14,534 nucleotides of DNA. It comes from DASUSF01 sp036375275 (GTDB lineage Bacteria; Pseudomonadota; Alphaproteobacteria; Geminicoccales; Geminicoccaceae). The DNA lies in contig DASUSF010000502.1 of NCBI GenBank assembly GCA_036375275.1, forward strand, positions 1 to 14,534, in the 5' to 3' direction. A program made the translations under genes and the position numbers. Shown here piece by piece: positions 6,444 through 13,753 of this stretch (positions are counted from its first letter, which is position 1; each line of letters starts with the position of its first letter). The notes below the pieces were generated by a model. That model made no database searches. It was given only the letters and a program-made list of their open reading frames with translations, and was not told where the DNA came from.

Positions 6444-7609
6444 TGCACCGCGGCAGCCGGGTTCCAGCTCACCCGGGGCATGATCCGCGCGGGGTCGATG
6501 CGCTCGGCGTGCGCGCGGACCTTCTCCAGCATGGCCGCGAGCACCTCGTCGGTCATGAAGTTCGGCTCGAGGCCGAGCTTGATCAGGCCGGTGTGCGCCG
6601 GGTTGTAGTAGTGCTGCTCGCGCTCCTTGCGCGGGTTCGGGATGCTCTGGATCCTGATCTCGCCGAGCCCGATGGCGCGTCCGGCGCCGGCGACGCGCTG
6701 GGCGAGCTCGCTCACGGTGAACGTCTCGGTGAACTGGTTGAGGATCCGCATCTCGCCGCGCGCGGGCGGGTTCTGCGCCGCGAGCTCGACGCACTGCAGG
6801 GTGTCGTTCAGGTTCAGGTAGCCGCGGGTCTGGCCGCCACCGCCGTAGACGGTGAGCGGGACGCCGGCGACGGCCTGGACCAGGAACCGGTTGACCACGG
6901 TCCCGAAGATGTCGTCGTAGTGGAAGTTCGGCACCAGCCGCTCGTCGATCTCGCTCTCGGCGGTGGCGAGCCCGTAGACCGGCCCCTGCATGAGATCGGT
7001 CACGCGGAGACTGTAGGTCCGCACGTAGAACCACAGCAGGTCGGTGTCGAGAACCTTGGTGGTGTGGTAGAGCGAGCCGGCGGCGCGCGGGTAGAGGAAG
7101 CGGTCCCGGCGTCCCTTGTGCTCGATCTCGAGCCAGCCCTCCTCGATGTCGATGTCGGGCGTGCCGTACTCCCCCATGGTGCCGAGCTTGATGATGTGGC
7201 ATGCGGGGGCGTGCTCGAGACAGGCCCAGATGGTGTTGAACGTGGCTTCGAGGTTGTTGCGGAGCGTCCGCCGCGCGCTGTCGTAGCCGAGCATCGAGAA
7301 GGGCGCCGAGGGCTGCTCGGCATAGTGGACCACCGCCTCCGGCTGCACCGCCTCGAACAGGCGCGCCACCGTCGCGTAGTCGGTGCAGTCGCCAATCGTG
7401 ACCCGGATCTGGTGCCCGGTGTGGGCGGCGAAGATTTCGGCCCGGTCGACCAGGTTCGGGGTCGGGATCAGGGGCTCCGAGCAGGTCTCGAGGGCGATCT
7501 GCCGGCGCAGGTAGTTGTCGAGGGTCCAGACCTCGTGGCCGCGGGCGGCGAAATGCATGGCGGTCGGCCAGCCGAGATAGCCGTCCCCGCCGAGGACGAT
7601 GATGCGCAT
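6440..7609 (-). CDS. sqdB: UDP-sulfoquinovose synthase SqdB
   Basis: The 389-residue protein converts UDP-glucose and sulfite to UDP-sulfoquinovose, forming the C-S bond. It opens with the family's LGGDGYLGWPTAMH (NAD loop, residues 6-19) and DNYLRR. It carries VVHYAEQPSAPFSM, KLGTMGEYGTPDIDIEEG, DLMQGPVYG, PLTVYGGGGQTRGYLN and ILNQFTETFTV, all hallmarks that separate SqdB/SQD1 from ordinary epimerases. T144, Y181 and K185 align with T145, Y182 and K186 of Arabidopsis SQD1 with a constant offset of one. Start: ATG 7609-7607 behind a near-perfect AAAGGAGG that overlaps the upstream stop. Unlike sqdB in photosynthetic bacteria, it sits between two other sugar-nucleotide genes of a polysaccharide operon, and no sulfolipid glycosyltransferase is nearby. 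That suggests sulfoquinovose goes into the glycan rather than, or as well as, a membrane lipid. Confidence 0.95.
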   Translation of the reverse strand: MRIIVLGGDGYLGWPTAMHFAARGHEVWTLDNYLRRQIALETCSEPLIPTPNLVDRAEIFAAHTGHQIRVTIGDCTDYATVARLFEAVQPEAVVHYAEQPSAPFSMLGYDSARRTLRNNLEATFNTIWACLEHAPACHIIKLGTMGEYGTPDIDIEEGWLEIEHKGRRDRFLYPRAAGSLYHTTKVLDTDLLWFYVRTYSLRVTDLMQGPVYGLATAESEIDERLVPNFHYDDIFGTVVNRFLVQAVAGVPLTVYGGGGQTRGYLNLNDTLQCVELAAQNPPARGEMRILNQFTETFTVSELAQRVAGAGRAIGLGEIRIQSIPNPRKEREQHYYNPAHTGLIKLGLEPNFMTDEVLAAMLEKVRAHAERIDPARIMPRVSWNPAAAVQ

Positions 7610-7614
7610 CGCGG

Positions 7615-7622
7615 CCTCCTTT
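7615..7622 (-). promoter_or_regulatory. Strong Shine-Dalgarno of sqdB
   Basis: The minus strand reads AAAGGAGG five bases before the sqdB ATG (7609-7607). The site begins inside the TGA stop of the upstream dehydratase gene (7624-7622), coupling the two genes while giving sqdB the best ribosome site in the window. Confidence 0.75.
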
Positions 7623-8677
7623 CAGCCGTTCAGGAAATCGTTGACGCGGAGATAGTGGCGGAGCTGCTCGCGGCTCATCGGCTCCGTCTTGCTGGAGTTG
7701 TAGGCGGAGAGCGGGCGCCGGTTGCGCATCAGCGGATAGCTGTAGTCGATCCGCCGGTGGCAGGACTGGAGGGCCGGGACGATCACCAGGTGGTTCTCGA
7801 GCTCGATCGTCCGCCGGATCTCCTCCTCGTTGGTCAGCTCCTCGTACAGCTTCTCCCCCGGGCGGGCGCCGGTGACCCGGATCCGGATCGCCTCGGGGTC
7901 GTGGCCGAAGCGCGGCGCCAGCTCCTCGATCATGATCAGGGCGAGGTCCTCGATCCGGCAGACCGGCATCTTGGTGACGAACACCTCGCCGCCCTTGGCC
8001 AGGAACATCGCCTCGGTGACCAGGGCGACCGCCTCCGAGAGGGTCATGATGAAGCGGGTCATCTCGGGGTCGGTCAGCGTGAGCGGGCCGCCGGCGGCGA
8101 TCTGCTGCTTGAACAGCGGGATCACCGAGCCCCGGGAGCCGAGCACGTTGCCGAACCGGCTCGAGGCGAAGATCGTCCGCCCGCTCCGCGACTGCGCGTT
8201 GGCGGCGGTCATCAGCCGCTCGGCCATCAGCTTCGACGTCCCCATGACGTTGGTCGGGTTCACCCCCTTGTCCGAGGAGGTGAACAGGACCCGCTCGACG
8301 CCGGCGGCGAGCGCCGCCTGGATGACGTTCTGGGTGCCGAGGATGTTGGTCTGGATCGCCGCGCGCGGCGTCCGCTCGCAGAGCCCGACATGCTTGAGGG
8401 CGGCGGTGTGGATGACGACGTCGACCGCCTCCATCATGGTGGTGAGACTGCTGAGGTCGGCGATGTCGACCAGCGCCAGCGAGACGTTCTCGTACGCGTC
8501 GAACTCGTGCTCGAGGTAGAAGACCGCGCTCTCGTTGTTGTCCATCCCGATCACGGCGCGCGGGTCGTGGGTCACCAGCTGCGCCATGATCTCGCGGCCG
8601 ATGGTACCTGCGGCGCCGGTGACCAGGATCGCCTTGTCCCGCCAGGGATTTTCGACCAGTCGAGCAAGTTCCGCCAC
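7622..8677 (-). CDS. FlaA1/CapD-like nucleotide-sugar 4,6-dehydratase
   Basis: The 351-residue product is a soluble, short-form member of the polysaccharide biosynthesis CapD/FlaA1/WbpM family. These act on UDP-GlcNAc (4,6-dehydration, with or without C5 epimerisation) and so feed deoxy- and amino-sugars into surface glycans. The NAD(P) loop GAAGTIG is at residues 21-27. AALKHVGLCERTP (92-104) and TSSDKGVNPTNVMGTSK (133-149) are diagnostic. D136, K137 and M145 fall where FlaA1 has Asp, Lys and Tyr, so this enzyme carries the S-M-K triad reported for WbpM. Later motifs are SRFGNVLGSRGSVIPLFKQQ, DPEMTRFIMT and GARPGEKLYEEL. The start is GTG, one base after the stop of the upstream transferase, with GAAGGGA as a plausible ribosome site. 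There is no membrane domain. The exact product (4-keto-6-deoxy GlcNAc or its 5-epimer) is not resolved. Confidence 0.92.
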   Translation of the reverse strand: MAELARLVENPWRDKAILVTGAAGTIGREIMAQLVTHDPRAVIGMDNNESAVFYLEHEFDAYENVSLALVDIADLSSLTTMMEAVDVVIHTAALKHVGLCERTPRAAIQTNILGTQNVIQAALAAGVERVLFTSSDKGVNPTNVMGTSKLMAERLMTAANAQSRSGRTIFASSRFGNVLGSRGSVIPLFKQQIAAGGPLTLTDPEMTRFIMTLSEAVALVTEAMFLAKGGEVFVTKMPVCRIEDLALIMIEELAPRFGHDPEAIRIRVTGARPGEKLYEELTNEEEIRRTIELENHLVIVPALQSCHRRIDYSYPLMRNRRPLSAYNSSKTEPMSREQLRHYLRVNDFLNG

Positions 8678-8678
8678 C

Positions 8679-9728
8679 TCAGGTTCCCTTCATACGGACG
8701 ATCACGGCGGCCGTCAGCAGCATGATGTAAAAGTCCAGCCAGATGGAGTGATTGCGGACGTAGTAGTAGTCGTAGTAGAACTTCTCGACCTGCTCGACGA
8801 ACGTCGAGGAATAGGTGTGCCTGACCTGAGCCCAGCCGGTGACGCCGGGCTTCTCCACGAAACGCACGTCGTAGAAGGGGACCTGCACGGCCAGCTGGTC
8901 GGCGAAGTGCCGGCGGATCGGGCGCGTGCCGACCAGCGACATGTCGCCCCGGACCACGTTGATCAGCTGCGGCAGCTCGTCCAGGCGGCTCCGCCGGAGG
9001 AAGCGCCCCACCCGCGTGATCCGCGGATCGTCGATCGACGCCCAGACCGGGCCCGTCCCCTGTTCCGCGTCCACCTGCATGGTGCGGAACTTGAGGCAGG
9101 CGAACGGCGTCCGGAGGCGGCCGAGCCGCTCCTGGACGAAGAAGACCGGACCCGGCGAATCCAACCTGATGGCGGCGGCGATCAGGACGAACAGCGGCAG
9201 CGTGAGGAGCAGCGCCAGGCCCCCGACCACGATGTCGACCAGGCGCTTCATGCTCCGGTTCCGCTGTCCCGCGGCGAGAGCCACGAGCAGATGAACCACC
9301 GTGCCCGGATCGGGCACCGGCGCCCGGCGCGCGTCCGGCGCCGCCAGAAAATGCGCGAGGCTGCAGACCGGGATGCCTCTGAGCGACAGCTCGATCACCG
9401 CGAACGCGACCTCCGGGCGAATGAGATCCCGGCGCTCGCTGATGATCAGCAGGTCGGCGTCGCAGCCGGCAACGAAGGACTCCAGCCGGGAAAAGGTGCG
9501 CGACCGGTCGGCCGGCTCGAGCACCGGCTCGGGGCTCGCGCTCCCCGGGTCGTTCAGGAGATGGATTCCGGAAACGACCTGGTCCGGCATGCGGGCCAGC
9601 ATGCCGCGCACCAGCGGAAGTTCCGCGGCGACGACGATGAGAGCCAAGGAACGGGTGCGCGCCGGACCTGAAATCGGACCCGGCTCCGCCTCATGCTCGA
9701 TGATCTGGCCTGCTGCGCTCTCTGTCAT
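8679..9728 (-). CDS. Initiating undecaprenyl-phosphate phosphoglycosyltransferase (bacterial sugar transferase)
   Basis: The 349-residue product starts repeat-unit assembly by moving a sugar-1-phosphate from a UDP-sugar to undecaprenyl phosphate at the inner face of the cytoplasmic membrane. The catalytic domain begins at residue 160 (MKRLVDIVVGGLALL) with the single re-entrant membrane helix. It continues through SPGPVFFVQERLGR and CLKFRTM, the catalytic Asp-Glu pair D250/E251 in SRLDELPQLINVVRGDMSLV, GTRP, and the C-terminal PGVTGWAQV. The four-helix bundle of WbaP-type enzymes is missing; residues 25-155 are instead a soluble Rossmann-like region (SLALIVVAAELPLV, ADLLIISERRDLI), as in EpsE/EPS-type transferases. 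The ATG at 9728-9726 follows a 191-bp gap after the kinase gene, with only a weak ribosome site. The sugar transferred cannot be told by eye. Confidence 0.93.
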   Translation of the reverse strand: MTESAAGQIIEHEAEPGPISGPARTRSLALIVVAAELPLVRGMLARMPDQVVSGIHLLNDPGSASPEPVLEPADRSRTFSRLESFVAGCDADLLIISERRDLIRPEVAFAVIELSLRGIPVCSLAHFLAAPDARRAPVPDPGTVVHLLVALAAGQRNRSMKRLVDIVVGGLALLLTLPLFVLIAAAIRLDSPGPVFFVQERLGRLRTPFACLKFRTMQVDAEQGTGPVWASIDDPRITRVGRFLRRSRLDELPQLINVVRGDMSLVGTRPIRRHFADQLAVQVPFYDVRFVEKPGVTGWAQVRHTYSSTFVEQVEKFYYDYYYVRNHSIWLDFYIMLLTAAVIVRMKGT

Positions 9729-9919
9729 GATTTTACAATAGTTCCATGATCGTCACCGGGCAATATCCCAGAAGTTCATATTGTGAAGATATGGAATATC
9801 GGCCTGATTGTAATTCGCGGCGCGTCTTTCGGAAAACCCGCCGAGCCCGACGAATACATGGAGATACGAGTTCGTTCGGCACCGGGGTGGGGTGACGACG
9901 GGTATGATCGTTCCGCTGA
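9729..9919. other. 191-bp gap between BY-kinase and phosphoglycosyltransferase genes
   Basis: No convincing gene is present. The part from about 9750 to 9815 is A+T-rich and contains an imperfect hairpin, TTCATAT (9775-9781) with ATATGGAA (9789-9796, one bulged G), plus two copies of AATATC. A TACAAT hexamer reads on the minus strand near 9810, but its -35 partner is poor (TTTCCG), so a promoter for the following operon is possible but not demonstrated. Confidence 0.45.
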
Positions 9920-12238
9920 TCAGTTGGTGTAATAGCGCCGGTTCCGGCTGTAGTAGCTGCCGCCGTCGCTGGCATAGAGCTTGTATTTGCTCATGCGGAC
10001 GTCGGTCAGCACGCAGCCGGCCAGTTCCGCCTGCATCTGCAGGAGCACGTAGACGGCATGGCTGACCGCCTCGGTATCGGTGCGTCGCCACCGCGCGGCG
10101 AGGATGACGCGGTCGGCGAGCCGCGCCGCCGTCCTGGCTTCCGCGACCGCGAGGAGCGGTGCGCTGTCCAGGATCACGAAGTCGTAGGCCTTGCGGGCGG
10201 TCTCGATCAGATGCCGCAGCTCGGGGCTCTGCAACACGATGAGCGGGCGGGGCGTGGGCCGGCCGGCGACGATGAAATCGATGCCGGTGCGGGCCTCGTG
10301 CTGCACCAGCTCCTCGAGCGTCAGATCGCCCTCCACGTGATCGACCAGGCCACCGACCCCCCGCCTGCCCCCGCTGAGGCGCTGGCTCAACGCGGGGCGT
10401 CGCAGGTCGAGGTCGATGAGCAGGACCTTGAAGCCGGAGCTCGCGGCCGCCACCGCGAGCGCGAGCGAGAGCGTGCTCTTGCCCTCCTCGGGCAGCGCCG
10501 ACGTGATCAGGACCGCGGGCGAGCGGTAGCCCTCCGGGGACAGCTGCAGCCCCATCAGGAGCGACCGCCCGGATTCGGCGAACTCGGACATCGGCCGCTC
10601 GACCATGTAGCGGGCGACGTTCCGGCGCGCCCTGCGGTTGGGCAGCCGCGGCATCAGCCCGAGCACCGGCACACCCAGGGACTGCTCCAGGGCGGCGGCG
10701 CTCCGCACCCGCCGGTTCAGCCGCTCGAGGACCAGGGCGAGGAAGCCGCCGAACGCCGAGGAGAGGGTGAAGCCGATCATCGCGAACACCCGCGGCCCCG
10801 GCGTGCTCGGCTGCTCGGGCGGCACCGCCTGCGAGATGATCCGCGCGTCCGGCAAGAGCACGCTCTCCCGCTCCTGGGTGTCCTTGAAGCGGCGGAGCAG
10901 CGCCTGGTAGTGCTGGCGCGTCGCCTCCGCCTCGCGCTCGAGCTCCCTGAGGCGCAGCTCGTCCTGCTGCACCGCGCCCTGGTCCCGCTCGAGCCGGGCG
11001 AGATCGGCGGCGAGCGTGCTCTCGCGGTGAGCGAGCACGGCGACCTCGTCCTCCAGGTTGCGGATGGCGCGGTCGATCTCCTGGCGGATCTTGGCCCTGA
11101 CCTCGTCGATCTGCACGCGCACGTTGACCATGGTCGGGTGCCGCTGGCCGTAGGTCTGGGCGAGCTCCGCCTGCTGGCGCAGCAGCTGCGCTTCCTGGCT
11201 GCGCAGCGTGCCGATGAAGTTCGTGTCCAGGGTTTCCGCGAGCGCGTCGAAGCTCCCGCCGCCGCGGCTGTCGCGGGCGCGCCGGAGCCGCGCCTCCATG
11301 GCCACCTGTTCGGCCCGGAGCGCGATCAGCTGCCGGTTGACCTCGACCAGCTTCTGCTCGTTGAAGGTGCGCCCGGCGGGGCCGTACACACCGAGCGAGG
11401 CGCGGTAGTCGGCGACCGCCTGCTCCGCGGCGGCGACCGCCTCGCGGAGCTCCTCGACGCGCTCCCCGAGCCAGTCGGCGGCCTGTCCCGCCTGCGCCCG
11501 CCGCTGGTCCAGCTGGGTCTGGACGTAGGAGCCGGCAACGGCGTTCGCGACCTCCGCCGCCGCCACCGGGTCGGGATCGGTGTAGCTGATGGTGATCACG
11601 TAGGCGTGCGCGGCCCGGCGCACCTCCAGGCCGCTCCGGAAACGGTCGACCAGCGCCCGGCGCGCGGTGTCCGGCTCCGAGGGCGCCACGGCCGCGGCGT
11701 CCACGGGGGCGGCATCCTGGGCGAGGCCGGCCGCCACCAGCCACGTCTCGGGCACGTAGGCGGCGAGTTGGCGGAGCGGCTCCGGCAGGCCGAGCAGGAA
11801 GCCCGCGACCCCGCCCGGCCCGGCCACAAGCTCGGGCTCGGGTGCCGGCGCCGGCGGCTCGACCGGCGAAGCCTCGGGCTCGAGGCGCCCGAGGTCGCGC
11901 ATCACCGGCTCGAGATGGGTGCGCGACGTGATCAGGGCGATCTGCGTCTCGAGCACCTCGGGGCTGACGGCGGCAGGAGCCTCGGCCGCCCCCGGAATCT
12001 GCACCAGCTGGCCGTCGAGCGGATCGATCACCACCGCCGCCGTCGCCGTGTACTCGCGCTCGACATGATGCCCGGCCAGCGTGGCCAGGACGGTGCCGAC
12101 CGCCGCCACGACGATGATCAGCGGCAGCCGCCGGCGCAGCATCGCGAAGATCTCGCGCAGCGTGATGCCTTCGCCTGCCTCTCTTTGGAGAGCCGGCGGC
12201 ATCAAGCTGAGCTGGCTGCGTCGTTCTGCGGTCAGCAA
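9920..12238 (-). CDS. Polysaccharide co-polymerase fused to tyrosine autokinase (Wzc-like BY-kinase)
   Basis: This 772-residue inner-membrane protein controls chain length and export of the polymer. The N-terminal Wzz domain begins GITLREIFAMLRRRLPLIIV, with a first membrane helix at about residues 38-57. A long periplasmic part with extended coiled-coil (about 270-430) follows. The second helix comes after the proline motif PPEQPSTPGPRVFAMIG. The cytoplasmic kinase has Walker A EEGKST (G586-T589), Walker A' IDLDLRRP (D609, D611) and Walker B VILD (D691). The tail carries the autophosphorylation cluster Y752, Y755, Y762, Y763, Y769 and Y770. Kinase and co-polymerase being fused is the proteobacterial arrangement. 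The start is uncertain: TTG 12238, TTG 12205 and ATG 12202 (before MPPALQREAG) are all in frame after an upstream TAA at 12280, and none has a good ribosome site. It is transcribed divergently from the polymerase gene. Confidence 0.95.
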   Translation of the reverse strand: MLTAERRSQLSLMPPALQREAGEGITLREIFAMLRRRLPLIIVVAAVGTVLATLAGHHVEREYTATAAVVIDPLDGQLVQIPGAAEAPAAVSPEVLETQIALITSRTHLEPVMRDLGRLEPEASPVEPPAPAPEPELVAGPGGVAGFLLGLPEPLRQLAAYVPETWLVAAGLAQDAAPVDAAAVAPSEPDTARRALVDRFRSGLEVRRAAHAYVITISYTDPDPVAAAEVANAVAGSYVQTQLDQRRAQAGQAADWLGERVEELREAVAAAEQAVADYRASLGVYGPAGRTFNEQKLVEVNRQLIALRAEQVAMEARLRRARDSRGGGSFDALAETLDTNFIGTLRSQEAQLLRQQAELAQTYGQRHPTMVNVRVQIDEVRAKIRQEIDRAIRNLEDEVAVLAHRESTLAADLARLERDQGAVQQDELRLRELEREAEATRQHYQALLRRFKDTQERESVLLPDARIISQAVPPEQPSTPGPRVFAMIGFTLSSAFGGFLALVLERLNRRVRSAAALEQSLGVPVLGLMPRLPNRRARRNVARYMVERPMSEFAESGRSLLMGLQLSPEGYRSPAVLITSALPEEGKSTLSLALAVAAASSGFKVLLIDLDLRRPALSQRLSGGRRGVGGLVDHVEGDLTLEELVQHEARTGIDFIVAGRPTPRPLIVLQSPELRHLIETARKAYDFVILDSAPLLAVAEARTAARLADRVILAARWRRTDTEAVSHAVYVLLQMQAELAGCVLTDVRMSKYKLYASDGGSYYSRNRRYYTN

Positions 12239-12469
12239 GGGAAGGGGTGCCCGTCGATTGTTGAAGGCAGAATAACGTTAATCCCGACAAAAATAAAGAA
12301 AGCTGAAGGTTGATGTAGTTCAGCTTACGGGACAACCTCACGTTTCTTAGGTGCTTGGTCCGGCCGTTGCTTCGTCAAACCATCGGGATGATGTTCTGTA
12401 GACCGCGCTGGGATATAGCTATGGTTGTGTCAGCGTTGCTTGATTCGGGCACCTCTGCCCAGTATCCTG
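12239..12469. other. Divergent control region between BY-kinase and polymerase genes
   Basis: This roughly 230-bp stretch is the only place where transcription diverges, so it must hold promoters for both directions or for one of them. It is A+T-rich between 12258 and 12320 and contains the palindrome TAACGTTA (12273-12280) and an 8-bp inverted repeat at 12300-12326. I could not find a pair of hexamers close to the sigma-70 consensus in either direction. The AACGTTA core also occurs beside the PEP mutase promoter (3622-3628). Confidence 0.5.
12300..12326. repeat. 8-bp inverted repeat in the divergent control region
   Basis: AAGCTGAA (12300-12307) and TTCAGCTT (12319-12326) are perfect reverse complements separated by 11 bases. 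Arm length and spacing suit a dimeric regulator site. No U-tract follows on either strand, which argues against a terminator. Confidence 0.5.
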
Positions 12470-13753
12470 ATGATCATGTTCGCATCCCACGCGCTCACGG
12501 CATCTCACGCGGTCTCTCCGGCCTGGCCGTTCCTCGGCCTCGGCGCCTACCTGGTCACGAGCATTTTTTACGTCTTCCCGAGCGGAACTCCGCAGCCGGC
12601 GGACTTCCTGCTGGTCCTGGTGATCGTGAGCACGCTGCTGGTCGCATGGGCGCGCCTGCCCGACGACCCGATGCTGTACCTCGTGGCAGGCCTGATGGTC
12701 GCCTGGATCCTCCTCGTCAACGCGATCTGGTTCCTCCTCACCGGCGATTTCGTCTTCCTGAAGAAGACCAGCTTCTACGTTTACAACCTGCTCGTGTTTC
12801 TCTTCGTGATCGCGGCCGGCTTCCATGACTGGGAGCGCCTCCGGAAGGTCGTCTGGTGGGCGTGCGTGCTCGCCCTCCTGGCCCAGGTCGGCTGGATGGA
12901 GCTGTTCCCGGACGCGACCCGCCGGGCCACCGGGACCTTCAACAATCCGAACCAGCTCGGCTACTGGGCGCTGCTCCTCATGGCCTGCATGGCGGTGGTC
13001 AAGGGGCGCGAGGGGCTGGGCGCGCTGGACGTGCTCGCCCTCGGCGCCGGGCTCTACGTCACCGCGCTGTCGCTCTCGAAGGCGGCGTCGATCTCGGCGA
13101 TCGTGCTCCTCGCCTGCATCGGGGTCGCGTCGGGCCTGCGCCGCTCGGCGGGCCTCCTGCTCTGCGCCGCCCTGGTGCTCGGGCTCGCCTTCCAGATGGC
13201 GACGGGCAGCCTGGTCGACCGGATCGCCGCGCTCGAGCCGGTCGAGGCGCTCGCCCAGCGCCTCGAGAGCATCGGCCGGCAGCGCGACGATTCCTTCCTG
13301 GCGCGCGGCTATCCCCGCCTGATCGAGAACCTCGAGCACCTGGCCTTCGGCGCCGGCGAAGGATCGTTCGACCGGCTGAGCGAGGACGGGAGCAGCAAGG
13401 AGTTCCACTCCACCCTCGGCAACCTCCTCATGTCCTATGGTGTCCCGGGCGTCGCGCTGTTCACGGCCCTGATCGTGGTGGTGGGCGCCGCCGCGCCCCG
13501 GAACCTGCTCTATCTGATGCCGATCATGCTTTACGGGCTCACCCACATGGGGCTGCGCTTCTCCCTGTTCTGGGTGTTCCTCGGCCTCGCCTACGCCCAG
13601 GGCCGCTACGCCAGGCCGGCTGCCGGCGACCTCGGAGGCGAGATGCAGCCCGGGCCCGCGTCCTGGGCCGCGCCCGAACCGGAGCCCGCCGCGGGGTCGG
13701 CGCCGGGCGCGCCCGGCACGATCCGAAGCGACACTTCCGGGGATCCGCCATGA
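12470..13753 (+). CDS. Wzy/O-antigen-ligase-like polysaccharide polymerase
   Basis: The 427-residue product is a polytopic membrane protein with about ten hydrophobic segments. It has two features of the O-antigen ligase/Wzy polymerase superfamily: TGTFNNPNQLGYWALLLM in the middle, and a periplasmic-loop end KEFHSTLGNLLMSYGVPGVALF. Such proteins join lipid-linked repeat units (polymerase) or transfer them to an acceptor (ligase) at the outer face of the inner membrane. In a locus with a flippase and a BY-kinase, polymerase is the better guess. The C-terminus is a Pro/Ala/Gly-rich tail. The start is uncertain: ATG 12470 or ATG 12476 puts the first hydrophobic helix near the N-terminus, while an in-frame TTG at 12425 would add 15 residues; none has a clear ribosome site. 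The stop overlaps the next gene as ATGA. Sequence divergence is normal for this family. Confidence 0.85.
   Translation: MIMFASHALTASHAVSPAWPFLGLGAYLVTSIFYVFPSGTPQPADFLLVLVIVSTLLVAWARLPDDPMLYLVAGLMVAWILLVNAIWFLLTGDFVFLKKTSFYVYNLLVFLFVIAAGFHDWERLRKVVWWACVLALLAQVGWMELFPDATRRATGTFNNPNQLGYWALLLMACMAVVKGREGLGALDVLALGAGLYVTALSLSKAASISAIVLLACIGVASGLRRSAGLLLCAALVLGLAFQMATGSLVDRIAALEPVEALAQRLESIGRQRDDSFLARGYPRLIENLEHLAFGAGEGSFDRLSEDGSSKEFHSTLGNLLMSYGVPGVALFTALIVVVGAAAPRNLLYLMPIMLYGLTHMGLRFSLFWVFLGLAYAQGRYARPAAGDLGGEMQPGPASWAAPEPEPAAGSAPGAPGTIRSDTSGDPP

Noticed and set aside
6443..8725. 760-codon plus-strand frame opposite sqdB and the dehydratase
   Set aside because: It spans two well-identified minus-strand genes and has the same low-information Arg/Asp/Gly composition as other shadows.
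9792..9818. TACAAT near 9810 as the promoter of the sugar operon
   Set aside because: The hexamer is good but the -35 region at 16-18 bp spacing matches poorly, so it is mentioned but not called.
9733..9975. 80-codon minus-strand frame in the gap before the phosphoglycosyltransferase
   Set aside because: It starts inside the kinase tail in another frame, has no ribosome site and no recognisable features.
10058..12313. 751-codon open frame on the plus strand opposite the BY-kinase
   Set aside because: It is antisense to a gene with clear Walker, Wzz and Tyr-tail motifs; its translation is Arg/Gly/Asp/His-rich with no hydrophobic pattern. Long antisense frames are expected at this GC content.
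9753..12341. 862-codon open frame on the minus strand overlapping the BY-kinase in another frame
   Set aside because: Composition is dominated by Arg, Gly and Ala, with no domain; it is an out-of-frame shadow of the kinase gene.
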